Shown in pieces: positions 1 to 6,433 of a stretch of DNA of 8,640 nucleotides. The stretch's first letter is position 1; each line of letters starts with the position of its first letter. Made by a program: the position numbers and the translations under genes. The DNA lies in assembly GCA_013335665.1 (NCBI GenBank), contig JAAXVE010000032.1, positions 1 to 8,640 of the forward strand, read 5' to 3'. A model generated the notes under the pieces. The model worked only from the letters and a program-made list of their open reading frames with translations. It did not search any database and was not told where the DNA came from. The DNA is from Candidatus Falkowiibacteriota bacterium. Lineage in GTDB: Bacteria > Patescibacteriota > Patescibacteriia > Patescibacteriales > GWE2-39-37.

Positions 1-11
1 TCTTCCGATCT
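1..11. other. Probable Illumina adapter remnant at contig end
   Basis: The window opens with TCTTCCGATCT, identical to the last 11 bases of the standard Illumina TruSeq read-primer/adapter. A match of this length exactly at the edge is unlikely by chance. These bases are best treated as sequencing artefact, not genome. Translation of any gene crossing this point should begin after base 11. Confidence 0.8.
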
Positions 12-48
12 CCCGCTTACGCTCAAGGTGATCAAATACGACGAATAA
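12..48 (+). CDS. 3' end of an unidentified plus-strand gene (partial)
   Basis: Read in frame from base 13, the sequence encodes PLTLKVIKYDE and stops at TAA (46-48). It lies four bases before a strong hairpin terminator at 53-92, which is where a gene end would be expected. The peptide is too short to assign a family. Bases 1-11 are probably adapter and were left out. The alternative is that this is non-coding sequence with a chance open frame. Confidence 0.4.
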
Positions 49-52
49 TATC

Positions 53-92
53 CATACAAAAAGCCAACAGACTGATGTTGGCTTTTTGTATG
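53..92. terminator. Bidirectional intrinsic terminator between convergent genes
   Basis: CATACAAAAAGCCAACA (53-69) pairs perfectly over 17 bp with TGTTGGCTTTTTGTATG (76-92) around a 6-base loop. The A5 and T5 tracts inside the arms supply a GC core followed by a U-run on either strand. The hairpin can therefore end the plus-strand gene stopping at 48 and the minus-strand murD transcript stopping at 136. Confidence 0.85.
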
Positions 93-135
93 CGCCATAG
101 AGCACCGGATTGTCCGCAACTCTTCGGCGTACGCG

Positions 136-1497
136 TTATTTGAATTTTTCGACTTCTTGTTTGAACAGGTTGCCGCGCTCCTTGTAGTTCTTAAACAGCC
201 CGAAACTAGCGCAAGCCGTAGACAAGAGAACGATATCGCCAGTACTAGAAGCTTCTTTTGCCTTGGCTATAGCCAAACTCATACTATCAACCTCCAATAT
301 ACTCGAGACCGGATAACCTGCGGCGACCAAATCGCTACGTAGCCGTGGTGTTGCCTGCCCCTTGAACAAAATAACTTGCTTCACCTCTCGATCGACTATC
401 ATTTTTGATAATCGCTTGAAATCTGCGCCCTTGTCAGCTCCGCCAGCCAGCAAGATCACTGGGCCTCTGAACGATTTTAAGGCAGTCATGGTAGCCTCTG
501 GCGTGGTGGCAAAAGAGTCATCATAAAAAGACACTCCATCAATCGTACCCGCCAACTCAATGCGATGCTCCAGGCCGATGAACGTTATTACAGCTTTCTT
601 AGCTACCTTCTCCTCAATCTGGGCCAAGCGTGCAACCTCAAATGCGGCTGCCACATTCTCTTTGTTATGGCCGCCTATAAGATTACTCTTCCAGGAAAGT
701 TTTGAAAAATAAACGACTTGGCTTGTGGGCGCACTTTTTTCAATGCGCTTTCTTATTTTAGAATTGGCCACCAAAAAATCTTCGCTGCCCTGATTAGCCG
801 CAATTGCCCACTTTGACTCCCAATACTCTTTCAATGTCTTATGATAATTAGGATTATTCGGGTCAGCAGGCGACAAGTGTTCCTTCGTAAAATTAGTAAA
901 GACGGCGATGTGCGGACTCACTGTCATTCCTTGCAATTGGAAACTCGACAACTCCAAGACAACCCAATCTTCAGCAGTGATTTCATCGATAAAATTAAAT
1001 GGGGCAACGCCGATGTTGCCACCAAGCCAGACTTTTTTTCCACCTTGCTTAAGCATGGCGACAATCAGCGACGAAGTTGTTCCTTTGCCCTTCGTCCCGG
1101 TAACGCCAACCGTATTCTTGCCTGGGCACGATTCTAAAAAGATTTCCATCGGACTTGTCAGCACGATTGCTTTGTTCTTTTTCTGCGCCTTCTTAATGCC
1201 TGGGCAGTGCACTGTCCAGCCAGGCGACCTCAGCAAAAAATCAAAAGGATCAAGACCCTGATTAAACTCTGCGCCGAGTTTCCATTTGATATTTTCCGTT
1301 GCTAAGTCAGCGAAACGTTCAGCCAGCTGCTCTTGACTGCGCATGTCGCACACGGTAATCCTGCAATCAATCTTATGTCGCAACAAATAATGCAAGAATG
1401 CCTGGTTCTCCAACCCTAAGCCCAGCAGTGCAATACTTTTACCAACGAATTTTTCAAGCCCATTTATCATAATCTTTCTAGAATTATTAGCCCACAC
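136..1497 (-). CDS. murD: UDP-N-acetylmuramoyl-L-alanine--D-glutamate ligase (MurD)
   Basis: Cytoplasmic Mur ligase that adds D-glutamate to UDP-MurNAc-L-Ala using ATP, in peptidoglycan precursor synthesis. With the GTG start it has 453 residues, normal for MurD. The N-terminal substrate domain carries GLGLENQA (about 26-33). The ATP P-loop is GVTGTKGKGTTS (131-142). ELSSFQL (182-188), a candidate carbamylated lysine in YWESKWAIA (K229), GGHNKENVAAA (275-285), LEHRIELAG (309-317), GGADKGADF (352-360) and TACASFGLFKNYKERG (427-442) follow in the expected order. The family NDSKATN motif reads DDSFATT here, and the usual S/T after the P-loop GK is G. GTG at 1497 was chosen because AGGGAGG sits 6 bases upstream. 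A TTG at 1503 abuts that site and is too close, while ATG at 1470 is possible but has no good site. It is the last gene of the probable polA operon. Confidence 0.93.
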   Translation of the reverse strand: MWANNSRKIMINGLEKFVGKSIALLGLGLENQAFLHYLLRHKIDCRITVCDMRSQEQLAERFADLATENIKWKLGAEFNQGLDPFDFLLRSPGWTVHCPGIKKAQKKNKAIVLTSPMEIFLESCPGKNTVGVTGTKGKGTTSSLIVAMLKQGGKKVWLGGNIGVAPFNFIDEITAEDWVVLELSSFQLQGMTVSPHIAVFTNFTKEHLSPADPNNPNYHKTLKEYWESKWAIAANQGSEDFLVANSKIRKRIEKSAPTSQVVYFSKLSWKSNLIGGHNKENVAAAFEVARLAQIEEKVAKKAVITFIGLEHRIELAGTIDGVSFYDDSFATTPEATMTALKSFRGPVILLAGGADKGADFKRLSKMIVDREVKQVILFKGQATPRLRSDLVAAGYPVSSILEVDSMSLAIAKAKEASSTGDIVLLSTACASFGLFKNYKERGNLFKQEVEKFK

Positions 1498-1503
1498 GAT
1501 CAA

Positions 1504-1510
1504 CCTCCCT
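1504..1510 (-). promoter_or_regulatory. murD Shine-Dalgarno overlapping the upstream stop codon
   Basis: On the minus strand AGGGAGG begins inside the TAG stop of the pyrophosphatase-like gene and lies 6 bases before GTG at 1497. This spacing decides the murD start and suggests translational coupling of the two genes. Confidence 0.75.
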
Positions 1511-1868
1511 ATTCAGTTTCCGGATCACGGATTATCACCGAGCTGTAATGCTGTTCCTGAAAATTAGTTGCTTCACGAATTTCCGGATCACTCATACTAT
1601 CGACATCAAGCGGCACGATAATCAGCTTGTCGTCCGGATCATCGGTTCGATGTATAACTGCAATGCACTTACCTTCGTACATCCCGGCTAAAGGCTCATC
1701 AACGCCTAAGATGTAGGCATTCATTTCCTTTCCATCACTGCCCTCAGTATTAGGAATACGTCCGTAGTTAACCGGGTAGACGAATTCGTATTTAGGGTGG
1801 GAAGAGCCGAGCGGACGATGAATGCGCACATGCACCTTTTTATTAATGAAATGATAGATATTATCCAT
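1509..1868 (-). CDS. Short inorganic pyrophosphatase-family protein
   Basis: A 119-residue protein resembling the family I soluble pyrophosphatase fold, which hydrolyses PPi to phosphate in the cytoplasm; E. coli Ppa is about 176 residues. Family features visible are KYE (26-28), YPVNYGRIP (31-39), a DG at 45-46 and HRTDDPDDKLIIVP (73-86), matching the conserved D..D.K region. The usual DGDPxD metal-binding motif reads DGKEMN (45-50). Compared with E. coli, the positions of D67 and D70 are therefore K and N, while D65 and the later aspartates are kept. A short Firmicutes branch, recalled from memory, also departs from DGDPxD at this site. The gene starts 66 bases after polA and runs into the murD ribosome site. 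No Shine-Dalgarno precedes ATG at 1868. Membership in the family is fairly safe; pyrophosphatase activity is uncertain. Confidence 0.82.
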   Translation of the reverse strand: MDNIYHFINKKVHVRIHRPLGSSHPKYEFVYPVNYGRIPNTEGSDGKEMNAYILGVDEPLAGMYEGKCIAVIHRTDDPDDKLIIVPLDVDSMSDPEIREATNFQEQHYSSVIIRDPETE

Positions 1869-1879
1869 ATGTTTTACAT

Positions 1880-1900
1880 ATCAAACTTTTTTTGTTTGAT
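1880..1900. other. AT-rich hairpin in the polA to pyrophosphatase-like gene spacer
   Basis: ATCAAAC (1880-1886) and GTTTGAT (1894-1900) can form a 7-bp stem around a homopolymer loop of seven bases (T on plus, A on minus). On the minus strand no U-run follows, so it is a poor terminator for polA. It may be a processing or pausing element in the operon mRNA, or chance in AT-rich sequence. Confidence 0.3.
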
Positions 1901-1934
1901 TTTAATGTTTAATAAATGATGAAAATAATCACGG

Positions 1935-4712
1935 CTATTCCAAATCTCCCCAATTTTCTCCAGTCTTTGCTTCGACGACTACCGGCACTTTCAAGTGTAA
2001 CACATTTTCCATTATTTTTTTAAGTTCAGGCACAACCTCGGCAACTAATTCCGACTTTATTTCAAAAAGAAGTTCATCGTGGACTTGCAGCAGGAGTCTG
2101 ACTTCGCCCTGCGGATAGTTAGACGCCAAATAATTATTAACCTTGATCATCGCGTCCTTAATCATATCGGCGGCCGTGCCCTGCAGCGGCGTATTCACCG
2201 CCATTCTTTCAGCCGCCTTGCGCACTTGCATGATTGATGAATTTATTTCTGGCAAATTGCGCTGCCTGCCATACAGCGTCTCCACGTAGCCTTTTTCGCG
2301 TGCCTGCTCCACTACTTCCTCGATCCACTTCTTTATTCTCGGGTAAGCCACGAAATAGTGATCAATAAATTCCTTGGCGCGCCAGAAAGGAATGTCGGCA
2401 GTCTGCGACAAACCATGAGGTCCTTGTCCATATAAGATCCCAAAATTTATCGCCTTGGCCTCGCGACGCATCTCTTTAGTTACCTCTGCCAATTCTACTT
2501 GATTAATAGCTGCAGCCGTGGCAGTATGGATATCCTCTTTGTCATTGAACGCCTTGAGCATCAGCTCATCCTCGGTGTAATGAGCTGCCAGCCTCAACTC
2601 TATTTGCGAATAATCAATACCAACCAGCTTGTACCCTTCAACAGCGACAAAAGCGCGACGTACGGCCTGGCCCCACTCGCCTTTAATTGGAATATTCTGC
2701 AAATTCGGGTCTGATGACGACAGCCTTCCCGTAGCCGCTACAGTCTGATTATAGCTAGTGTGAATGCGACCGGTCCGCGAGTTAATCAACTTAGGTAACG
2801 TGTCTATGTAAGTGCTTGTCAGCTTGGATAATTCGCGATACTCCTGGATCAACCGTATGATTTCATGCTGATCCTTGATCTTTTCCAGCTCATCGGCCGC
2901 TGTCGAGATGCCGGTCTTGGTTTTGCTCAGACCCTGAGTCGAAATGCCAAGATGATCGAACAATATCTCTTGCAGCTGACGCGGAGAATTGATGTTGAAT
3001 TTTTCTTCTGCCAAATCATGTATCTTTTCCTCCAGGTCCGCTATTTTCTTATGAAGCTTCTTGCCAAGGTTTGTCAGATATTTCTTATCCAAAGCGATGC
3101 CTTGCTGTTCCATCCTGGCTAAAACCGGCACCAACGGCAATTCCAATTCATCAAAAAGTTTAATCAAACCCTTTGACTCAAGTTCCGGTTTTAATTTATT
3201 AGCCAAACGTAGGGTAATGTCGGCATCTTCGCACGAATAATTGGCCAAACGGTCCATTGCGACCTCGCCGAATGTCTGTTTACCCTTGCCTGTGCCGAGC
3301 AGGTCGTCTTTAGTGATCTTCTCAAACCCCAACTCGCTAAAAGCGATAGTGTCCAGGTTGTGCTGTCGGCTTCCCGGATTTAGCAGATAGGAAGCAAGCA
3401 TCGTATCAAAATAAACACCGCGCACCTCGATGCCCTGGCTGTACATAACTGCCAAGTCATATTTAATATTATGGCCGATCTTCTTAATCTTCTTGTCTGC
3501 AAAAATATCTTCCAGTCTCTTAAGCCAATCGTTTTCTATATCCGTTGTTTGGCTATAACTAAAAAGATCTCCTTGGACTTTACGCTTCTCGCTTTCAATC
3601 CTGACAAAAAAAGCCTGCTGTTCTTTCCAGGAAAAGCTAATGCCGCGCAGCTTTGCCGACAAAGGATCAAGTGAGTCGGTCTCGACATCAAAAACAAAAA
3701 GCTTCTGCTTTGATAATTCTTTTAAAAATTCTACGAATTGCTTTTCCGTGTCGACAAGCTGATAGGAAAAAAGTTTATTGTTTCGCTCAAACTTATCTGT
3801 GGTTTCGACTTGCTTGTCGCTCTTACTAAACTGGCCCATCTCCTGCACGCGATTAAGCAAAGACTTGAATTCCATCTCACTGAACAAGTTAACGACTGCG
3901 CACCTGTCAAAGCCACCGAAGCGCGTCGCGTCCAGATCAAACTCCATTGGCGCCGCCAAATGAATAGTCGCCAGTTCTTTCGACAGGAAGGCCATATCTT
4001 TCTGGTCAATAAGCAGCTGCTTTATCCTCTCTTTAATTTCAGCCGTTTCGATTTTTTCATAAAGATTTTCTATCGTGCCGTATTCCTTTAACAATTCGAT
4101 CGCCGTCTTTTCACCGACACCTCTAACGCCAGGGATGTTGTCGGAAGGATCACCGCGCAAAGCCTTGTAATCGATTACTTGATCAGGGGTTAGGCCGTAT
4201 TTGGAAACGACGCCTATCTCATCATATAAAATACCATCGCTTATGCCGCGGCTCATCGCATAGACTTTTGTATGTTCATTGACCAATTGCAGCGTATCCA
4301 TATCTCCGGTCAGAATAATCTTTTCCAACTGGTCATCAACCTTGGTACATATCGTACCGATCAGATCGTCAGCCTCGAAACCGGACAATTCATAAATAGG
4401 TATGCCGAAAGCAGCAGCCACTTGCTTGACTCGATCAAATTGATCATATAGTTCTTGCGGTGCTTTAACGCGGGTAGCTTTATATTCTTTGTAGGCCTCG
4501 TGCCGGAAGGTTGGACCCTTTTTATCCATAGTCAAAGCGATGTAATCAGGTTTGAACTCTTTGATCGCCTTGAGCAAAGCGGCGCTGAAGCCATAGACAG
4601 CATTGACCAGCTCCCCAGATTTCGTAACCAGTGTAGGTGGAAGAGCATGGAAGCTGCGATGGATAAGGGCATTGCCATCGATTATTAGTAATTTTTCTTG
4701 GGATTTTTTCAC
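1935..4712 (-). CDS. polA: DNA polymerase I with both exonuclease domains
   Basis: A 925-residue family A polymerase for Okazaki fragment processing and repair synthesis; the length matches E. coli PolA. The 5'-nuclease domain (about 1-290) keeps the acidic metal ligands in IIDGN (10-14), D63, FEADD (112-116), GDMD (136-139) and DPSDN (188-192). The 3'-5' proofreading domain (about 315-510) has all three motifs intact: DVE (342-344), N415/D419 in GHNIKYD, and Y492/D496 in YSCED. Proofreading is therefore predicted active. The polymerase domain has motif A DYSQIELR (700-707), motif B RREAKAINFGILYG (749-762) with K753, F757 and Y761, and motif C QVHDE (876-880). Phe at 757, as in E. coli, predicts normal discrimination against dideoxynucleotides. 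The start is GTG with no clear Shine-Dalgarno and no nearby alternative. It leads the probable polA, pyrophosphatase-like, murD operon and has its own promoter at 4738-4766. Confidence 0.98.
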   Translation of the reverse strand: MKKSQEKLLIIDGNALIHRSFHALPPTLVTKSGELVNAVYGFSAALLKAIKEFKPDYIALTMDKKGPTFRHEAYKEYKATRVKAPQELYDQFDRVKQVAAAFGIPIYELSGFEADDLIGTICTKVDDQLEKIILTGDMDTLQLVNEHTKVYAMSRGISDGILYDEIGVVSKYGLTPDQVIDYKALRGDPSDNIPGVRGVGEKTAIELLKEYGTIENLYEKIETAEIKERIKQLLIDQKDMAFLSKELATIHLAAPMEFDLDATRFGGFDRCAVVNLFSEMEFKSLLNRVQEMGQFSKSDKQVETTDKFERNNKLFSYQLVDTEKQFVEFLKELSKQKLFVFDVETDSLDPLSAKLRGISFSWKEQQAFFVRIESEKRKVQGDLFSYSQTTDIENDWLKRLEDIFADKKIKKIGHNIKYDLAVMYSQGIEVRGVYFDTMLASYLLNPGSRQHNLDTIAFSELGFEKITKDDLLGTGKGKQTFGEVAMDRLANYSCEDADITLRLANKLKPELESKGLIKLFDELELPLVPVLARMEQQGIALDKKYLTNLGKKLHKKIADLEEKIHDLAEEKFNINSPRQLQEILFDHLGISTQGLSKTKTGISTAADELEKIKDQHEIIRLIQEYRELSKLTSTYIDTLPKLINSRTGRIHTSYNQTVAATGRLSSSDPNLQNIPIKGEWGQAVRRAFVAVEGYKLVGIDYSQIELRLAAHYTEDELMLKAFNDKEDIHTATAAAINQVELAEVTKEMRREAKAINFGILYGQGPHGLSQTADIPFWRAKEFIDHYFVAYPRIKKWIEEVVEQAREKGYVETLYGRQRNLPEINSSIMQVRKAAERMAVNTPLQGTAADMIKDAMIKVNNYLASNYPQGEVRLLLQVHDELLFEIKSELVAEVVPELKKIMENVLHLKVPVVVEAKTGENWGDLE

Positions 4713-4737
4713 GTAATATCTTAAAGGTTATATGCTT

Positions 4738-4766
4738 ATTACAGCAAAAAGGGGTGGTTTTGGCAA
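4738..4766 (-). promoter_or_regulatory. Predicted sigma70-type promoter of polA
   Basis: On the minus strand TTGCCA (4766-4761), a 17-base spacer and TGTAAT (4743-4738) match the -35/-10 pattern, with an extended -10 TGC (4746-4744). Predicted transcription starts near 4731, about 20 bases before the GTG of polA. The -35 follows directly after the U-run of the purB terminator, so the two units are packed end to end. Confidence 0.65.
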
Positions 4767-4768
4767 AT

Positions 4769-4794
4769 AAAAAAGGGCGGTTATTTCCCGCCCT
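4769..4794 (-). terminator. Intrinsic terminator of purB
   Basis: On the minus strand AGGGCGG and CCGCCCT form a 7-bp GC-rich stem around a 7-base loop. The stem runs into a T tract (revcomp of 4769-4774). It begins 10 bases after the purB stop, a classic rho-independent layout. Confidence 0.9.
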
Positions 4795-4804
4795 GACACG
4801 ATGA

Positions 4805-6304
4805 TTATTCCTCCCCAATATCATCGCCGAGGATCTGCCAAAAGAGCTCATTTTCGTTGTGCAGCATCTCTGCCGGATTAAAGATACCGTCCCATTCTTT
4901 TCGGTTGACCGGATCGGCAAAGATCGTGGCCAAACAGGTATTGTAAGTATCCACCTCTTCCTGCGTAGCGGCCAGCTCGCCCGAAACCCGCAAATTAGCC
5001 TGAGGAATGAACTCGCTGATCGAAACGATTCTGCTCGGACGCGGCAAATACTGCAGCGCGTTGAGCATGCTTGAAGCCTCGGAAAAAGACTCTGCCGGTC
5101 GCCGCAGTTTAAGCAGCTCATCTGACGGTTCGAAGAGATTGAAACAGGCCAACTGCATCGTCCGATAGGCGGCTTCGTAACCGAAGCCATGGGCCGACAT
5201 CTTCTCTTTCAAGAACTCCTTGAGTTCGCTCGAGCCAGCCACTTCGTGCGACTCGTAAATTTCGAGGAGCATGTTTTCCGGGTAAACCTGCAAGCCGGAA
5301 AGAATGGCCGTCATCGAATTGAGCGAATAGACCATGACATGAAAAATATCAGGCCATGCGACACGCTCCACGCTTGACTGGGCAATGTCACGCTCCTCCC
5401 AAGTTTCGATATTGCTTTCGAGCATCACCTTATAACCATTGGCCATGCGCGCCATACCGGCGATCTGTTCTGCTTTTACCGGATTGCGCTTATGTGGCAT
5501 AGCCGACGAACCGGTCTGCTTTTTGCCGAAAGGCTCGCGCATCAGAGGGCGGCTGCTCCGGGCGTTCAAGCGGATTTCAACCGCAATTTTGTTAAGCAGC
5601 TGCACCATATCAGACAGCGCCTGAGCAACAGGAGTGTAAATGACACGCGGGATAATCTGGGTTGCGCCATAATACGGCGTAAATCCCAATATCTGCAGAG
5701 CTATTTTTTCCATCTTCGGACTGATACTGCCATACTTGCCATGCGCACCGGACATCTTGGAATATTTCAGACGGCTTTTAGCGTCAGACAATATCTCTCT
5801 GGCTATGCGGAAATCTGCCAGCCAGGACAGGATGCGGGCACCGAAAGTCATCAACTCTCCCTCTTGTCCATGGGTGCGCGAATTCATGATCGTGTAGCGA
5901 TACTTCCTTGCCATATCGATCAGAACCTCTTCAAATGCATCGCACCCTTCTTCAACGACAGCCAGCGAATCGAGCAGCATCCTGCCAAAAGCTGGCTCCT
6001 GCGTGTCAAACGACGTCAACTTCTTGTGCAAGAATATCTGCAGTTCTAGCGGTAAGTGACGGACCCTCTCTGCCACGAAGGCGTTAAGGTCGTGTCCGAT
6101 AACCTTGTCCCAGTTGAGCCACCAGGCGATGTCTATCGGCTGATGCAACAATATGGTTTCAATCTGGTCGTAGATGGCCATATCGAATTCGCCCAAGCTT
6201 GCCGAAGCCTTGATTGCCGCCAATTCCGATTTCTGCCACAAACTGAGCTTGTTCTCATTTGACCAGATAACCACTATTCGCTCCTGTTCGTAACGCTTGT
6301 CCAT
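4805..6304 (-). CDS. purB: Adenylosuccinate lyase
   Basis: A 499-residue fumarase/aspartase-superfamily lyase. The family cleaves adenylosuccinate to AMP plus fumarate and SAICAR to AICAR plus fumarate in purine synthesis, acting as a cytoplasmic tetramer. The N-terminus RYEQERIVVIWSNENKLSLW (4-23) resembles other PurB proteins. Active-site features are GHDLNAF with H71, RTHGQ with H145, the superfamily signature SSAMPHKRNP (266-275) on the mobile loop, and WEERDIAQSSVER (302-314). Two stretches differ from common PurB: the TSSDxxDT motif reads TSFDTQEP (97-104), and RTHGQPAxPTT reads RTHGQEGELMT (143-153). It is about 40-65 residues longer than typical bacterial forms. Argininosuccinate lyase is less likely given the N-terminus. 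A strong ribosome site lies 7 bases before ATG at 6304. No other purine gene is nearby, so it may serve the IMP to AMP step alone (inference). It looks monocistronic, flanked by terminators. Confidence 0.93.
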   Translation of the reverse strand: MDKRYEQERIVVIWSNENKLSLWQKSELAAIKASASLGEFDMAIYDQIETILLHQPIDIAWWLNWDKVIGHDLNAFVAERVRHLPLELQIFLHKKLTSFDTQEPAFGRMLLDSLAVVEEGCDAFEEVLIDMARKYRYTIMNSRTHGQEGELMTFGARILSWLADFRIAREILSDAKSRLKYSKMSGAHGKYGSISPKMEKIALQILGFTPYYGATQIIPRVIYTPVAQALSDMVQLLNKIAVEIRLNARSSRPLMREPFGKKQTGSSAMPHKRNPVKAEQIAGMARMANGYKVMLESNIETWEERDIAQSSVERVAWPDIFHVMVYSLNSMTAILSGLQVYPENMLLEIYESHEVAGSSELKEFLKEKMSAHGFGYEAAYRTMQLACFNLFEPSDELLKLRRPAESFSEASSMLNALQYLPRPSRIVSISEFIPQANLRVSGELAATQEEVDTYNTCLATIFADPVNRKEWDGIFNPAEMLHNENELFWQILGDDIGEE

Positions 6305-6311
6305 GGATCAT

Positions 6312-6320
6312 TCCTCCCCT
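6312..6320 (-). promoter_or_regulatory. Strong Shine-Dalgarno of purB
   Basis: AGGGGAGGA on the minus strand lies 7 bases before ATG at 6304 and fixes that start. It contrasts with uvrC, polA and the pyrophosphatase-like gene, which have no comparable site. Confidence 0.8.
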
Positions 6321-6370
6321 AGAGTTTATTTGCCAACTTGGATTTAAACAACGAAAAACACTGTAACCTT

Positions 6371-6410
6371 AAATAAAAAAACACCATTAGTCAATGGTGT
6401 TTTTTTATTT
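6371..6410 (-). terminator. Intrinsic terminator of uvrC
   Basis: AAATAAAAAAACACCATT (6371-6388) pairs perfectly over 18 bp with 6393-6410 around a 4-base loop. A7 and T7 tracts lie within the arms, giving the minus-strand transcript a GC-containing core followed by a long U-run. It starts 23 bases after the uvrC stop. The symmetry would also allow termination on the plus strand, although no plus-strand gene ends here. Confidence 0.9.
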
Positions 6411-6433
6411 GGGATAAATTTAATTTTACCTAA

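Noticed and set aside
1498..1503. TTG at 1503 as the murD start
   Set aside because: The only Shine-Dalgarno abuts it with no spacing, while the GTG two codons later is 6 bases away.
1880..1900. Hairpin after polA as a terminator
   Set aside because: The stem is AT-rich and no U-run follows on the minus strand, so polA transcription probably continues into the next gene.
4546..5190. 214-codon minus-strand open frame across the polA start and purB end
   Set aside because: It overlaps two clear genes in another frame, spans the purB terminator and polA promoter, and its protein is low-complexity in Arg/Ser/Leu with no motif.
5492..6049. 185-codon plus-strand open frame opposite purB
   Set aside because: It is fully antisense to the conserved purB coding sequence and has no recognisable domain or ribosome site.
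6323..6351. Possible purB promoter TTGTTT, 17 bases, TAAACT
   Set aside because: The predicted transcription start would fall inside the purB Shine-Dalgarno, so it cannot be the working promoter as drawn.
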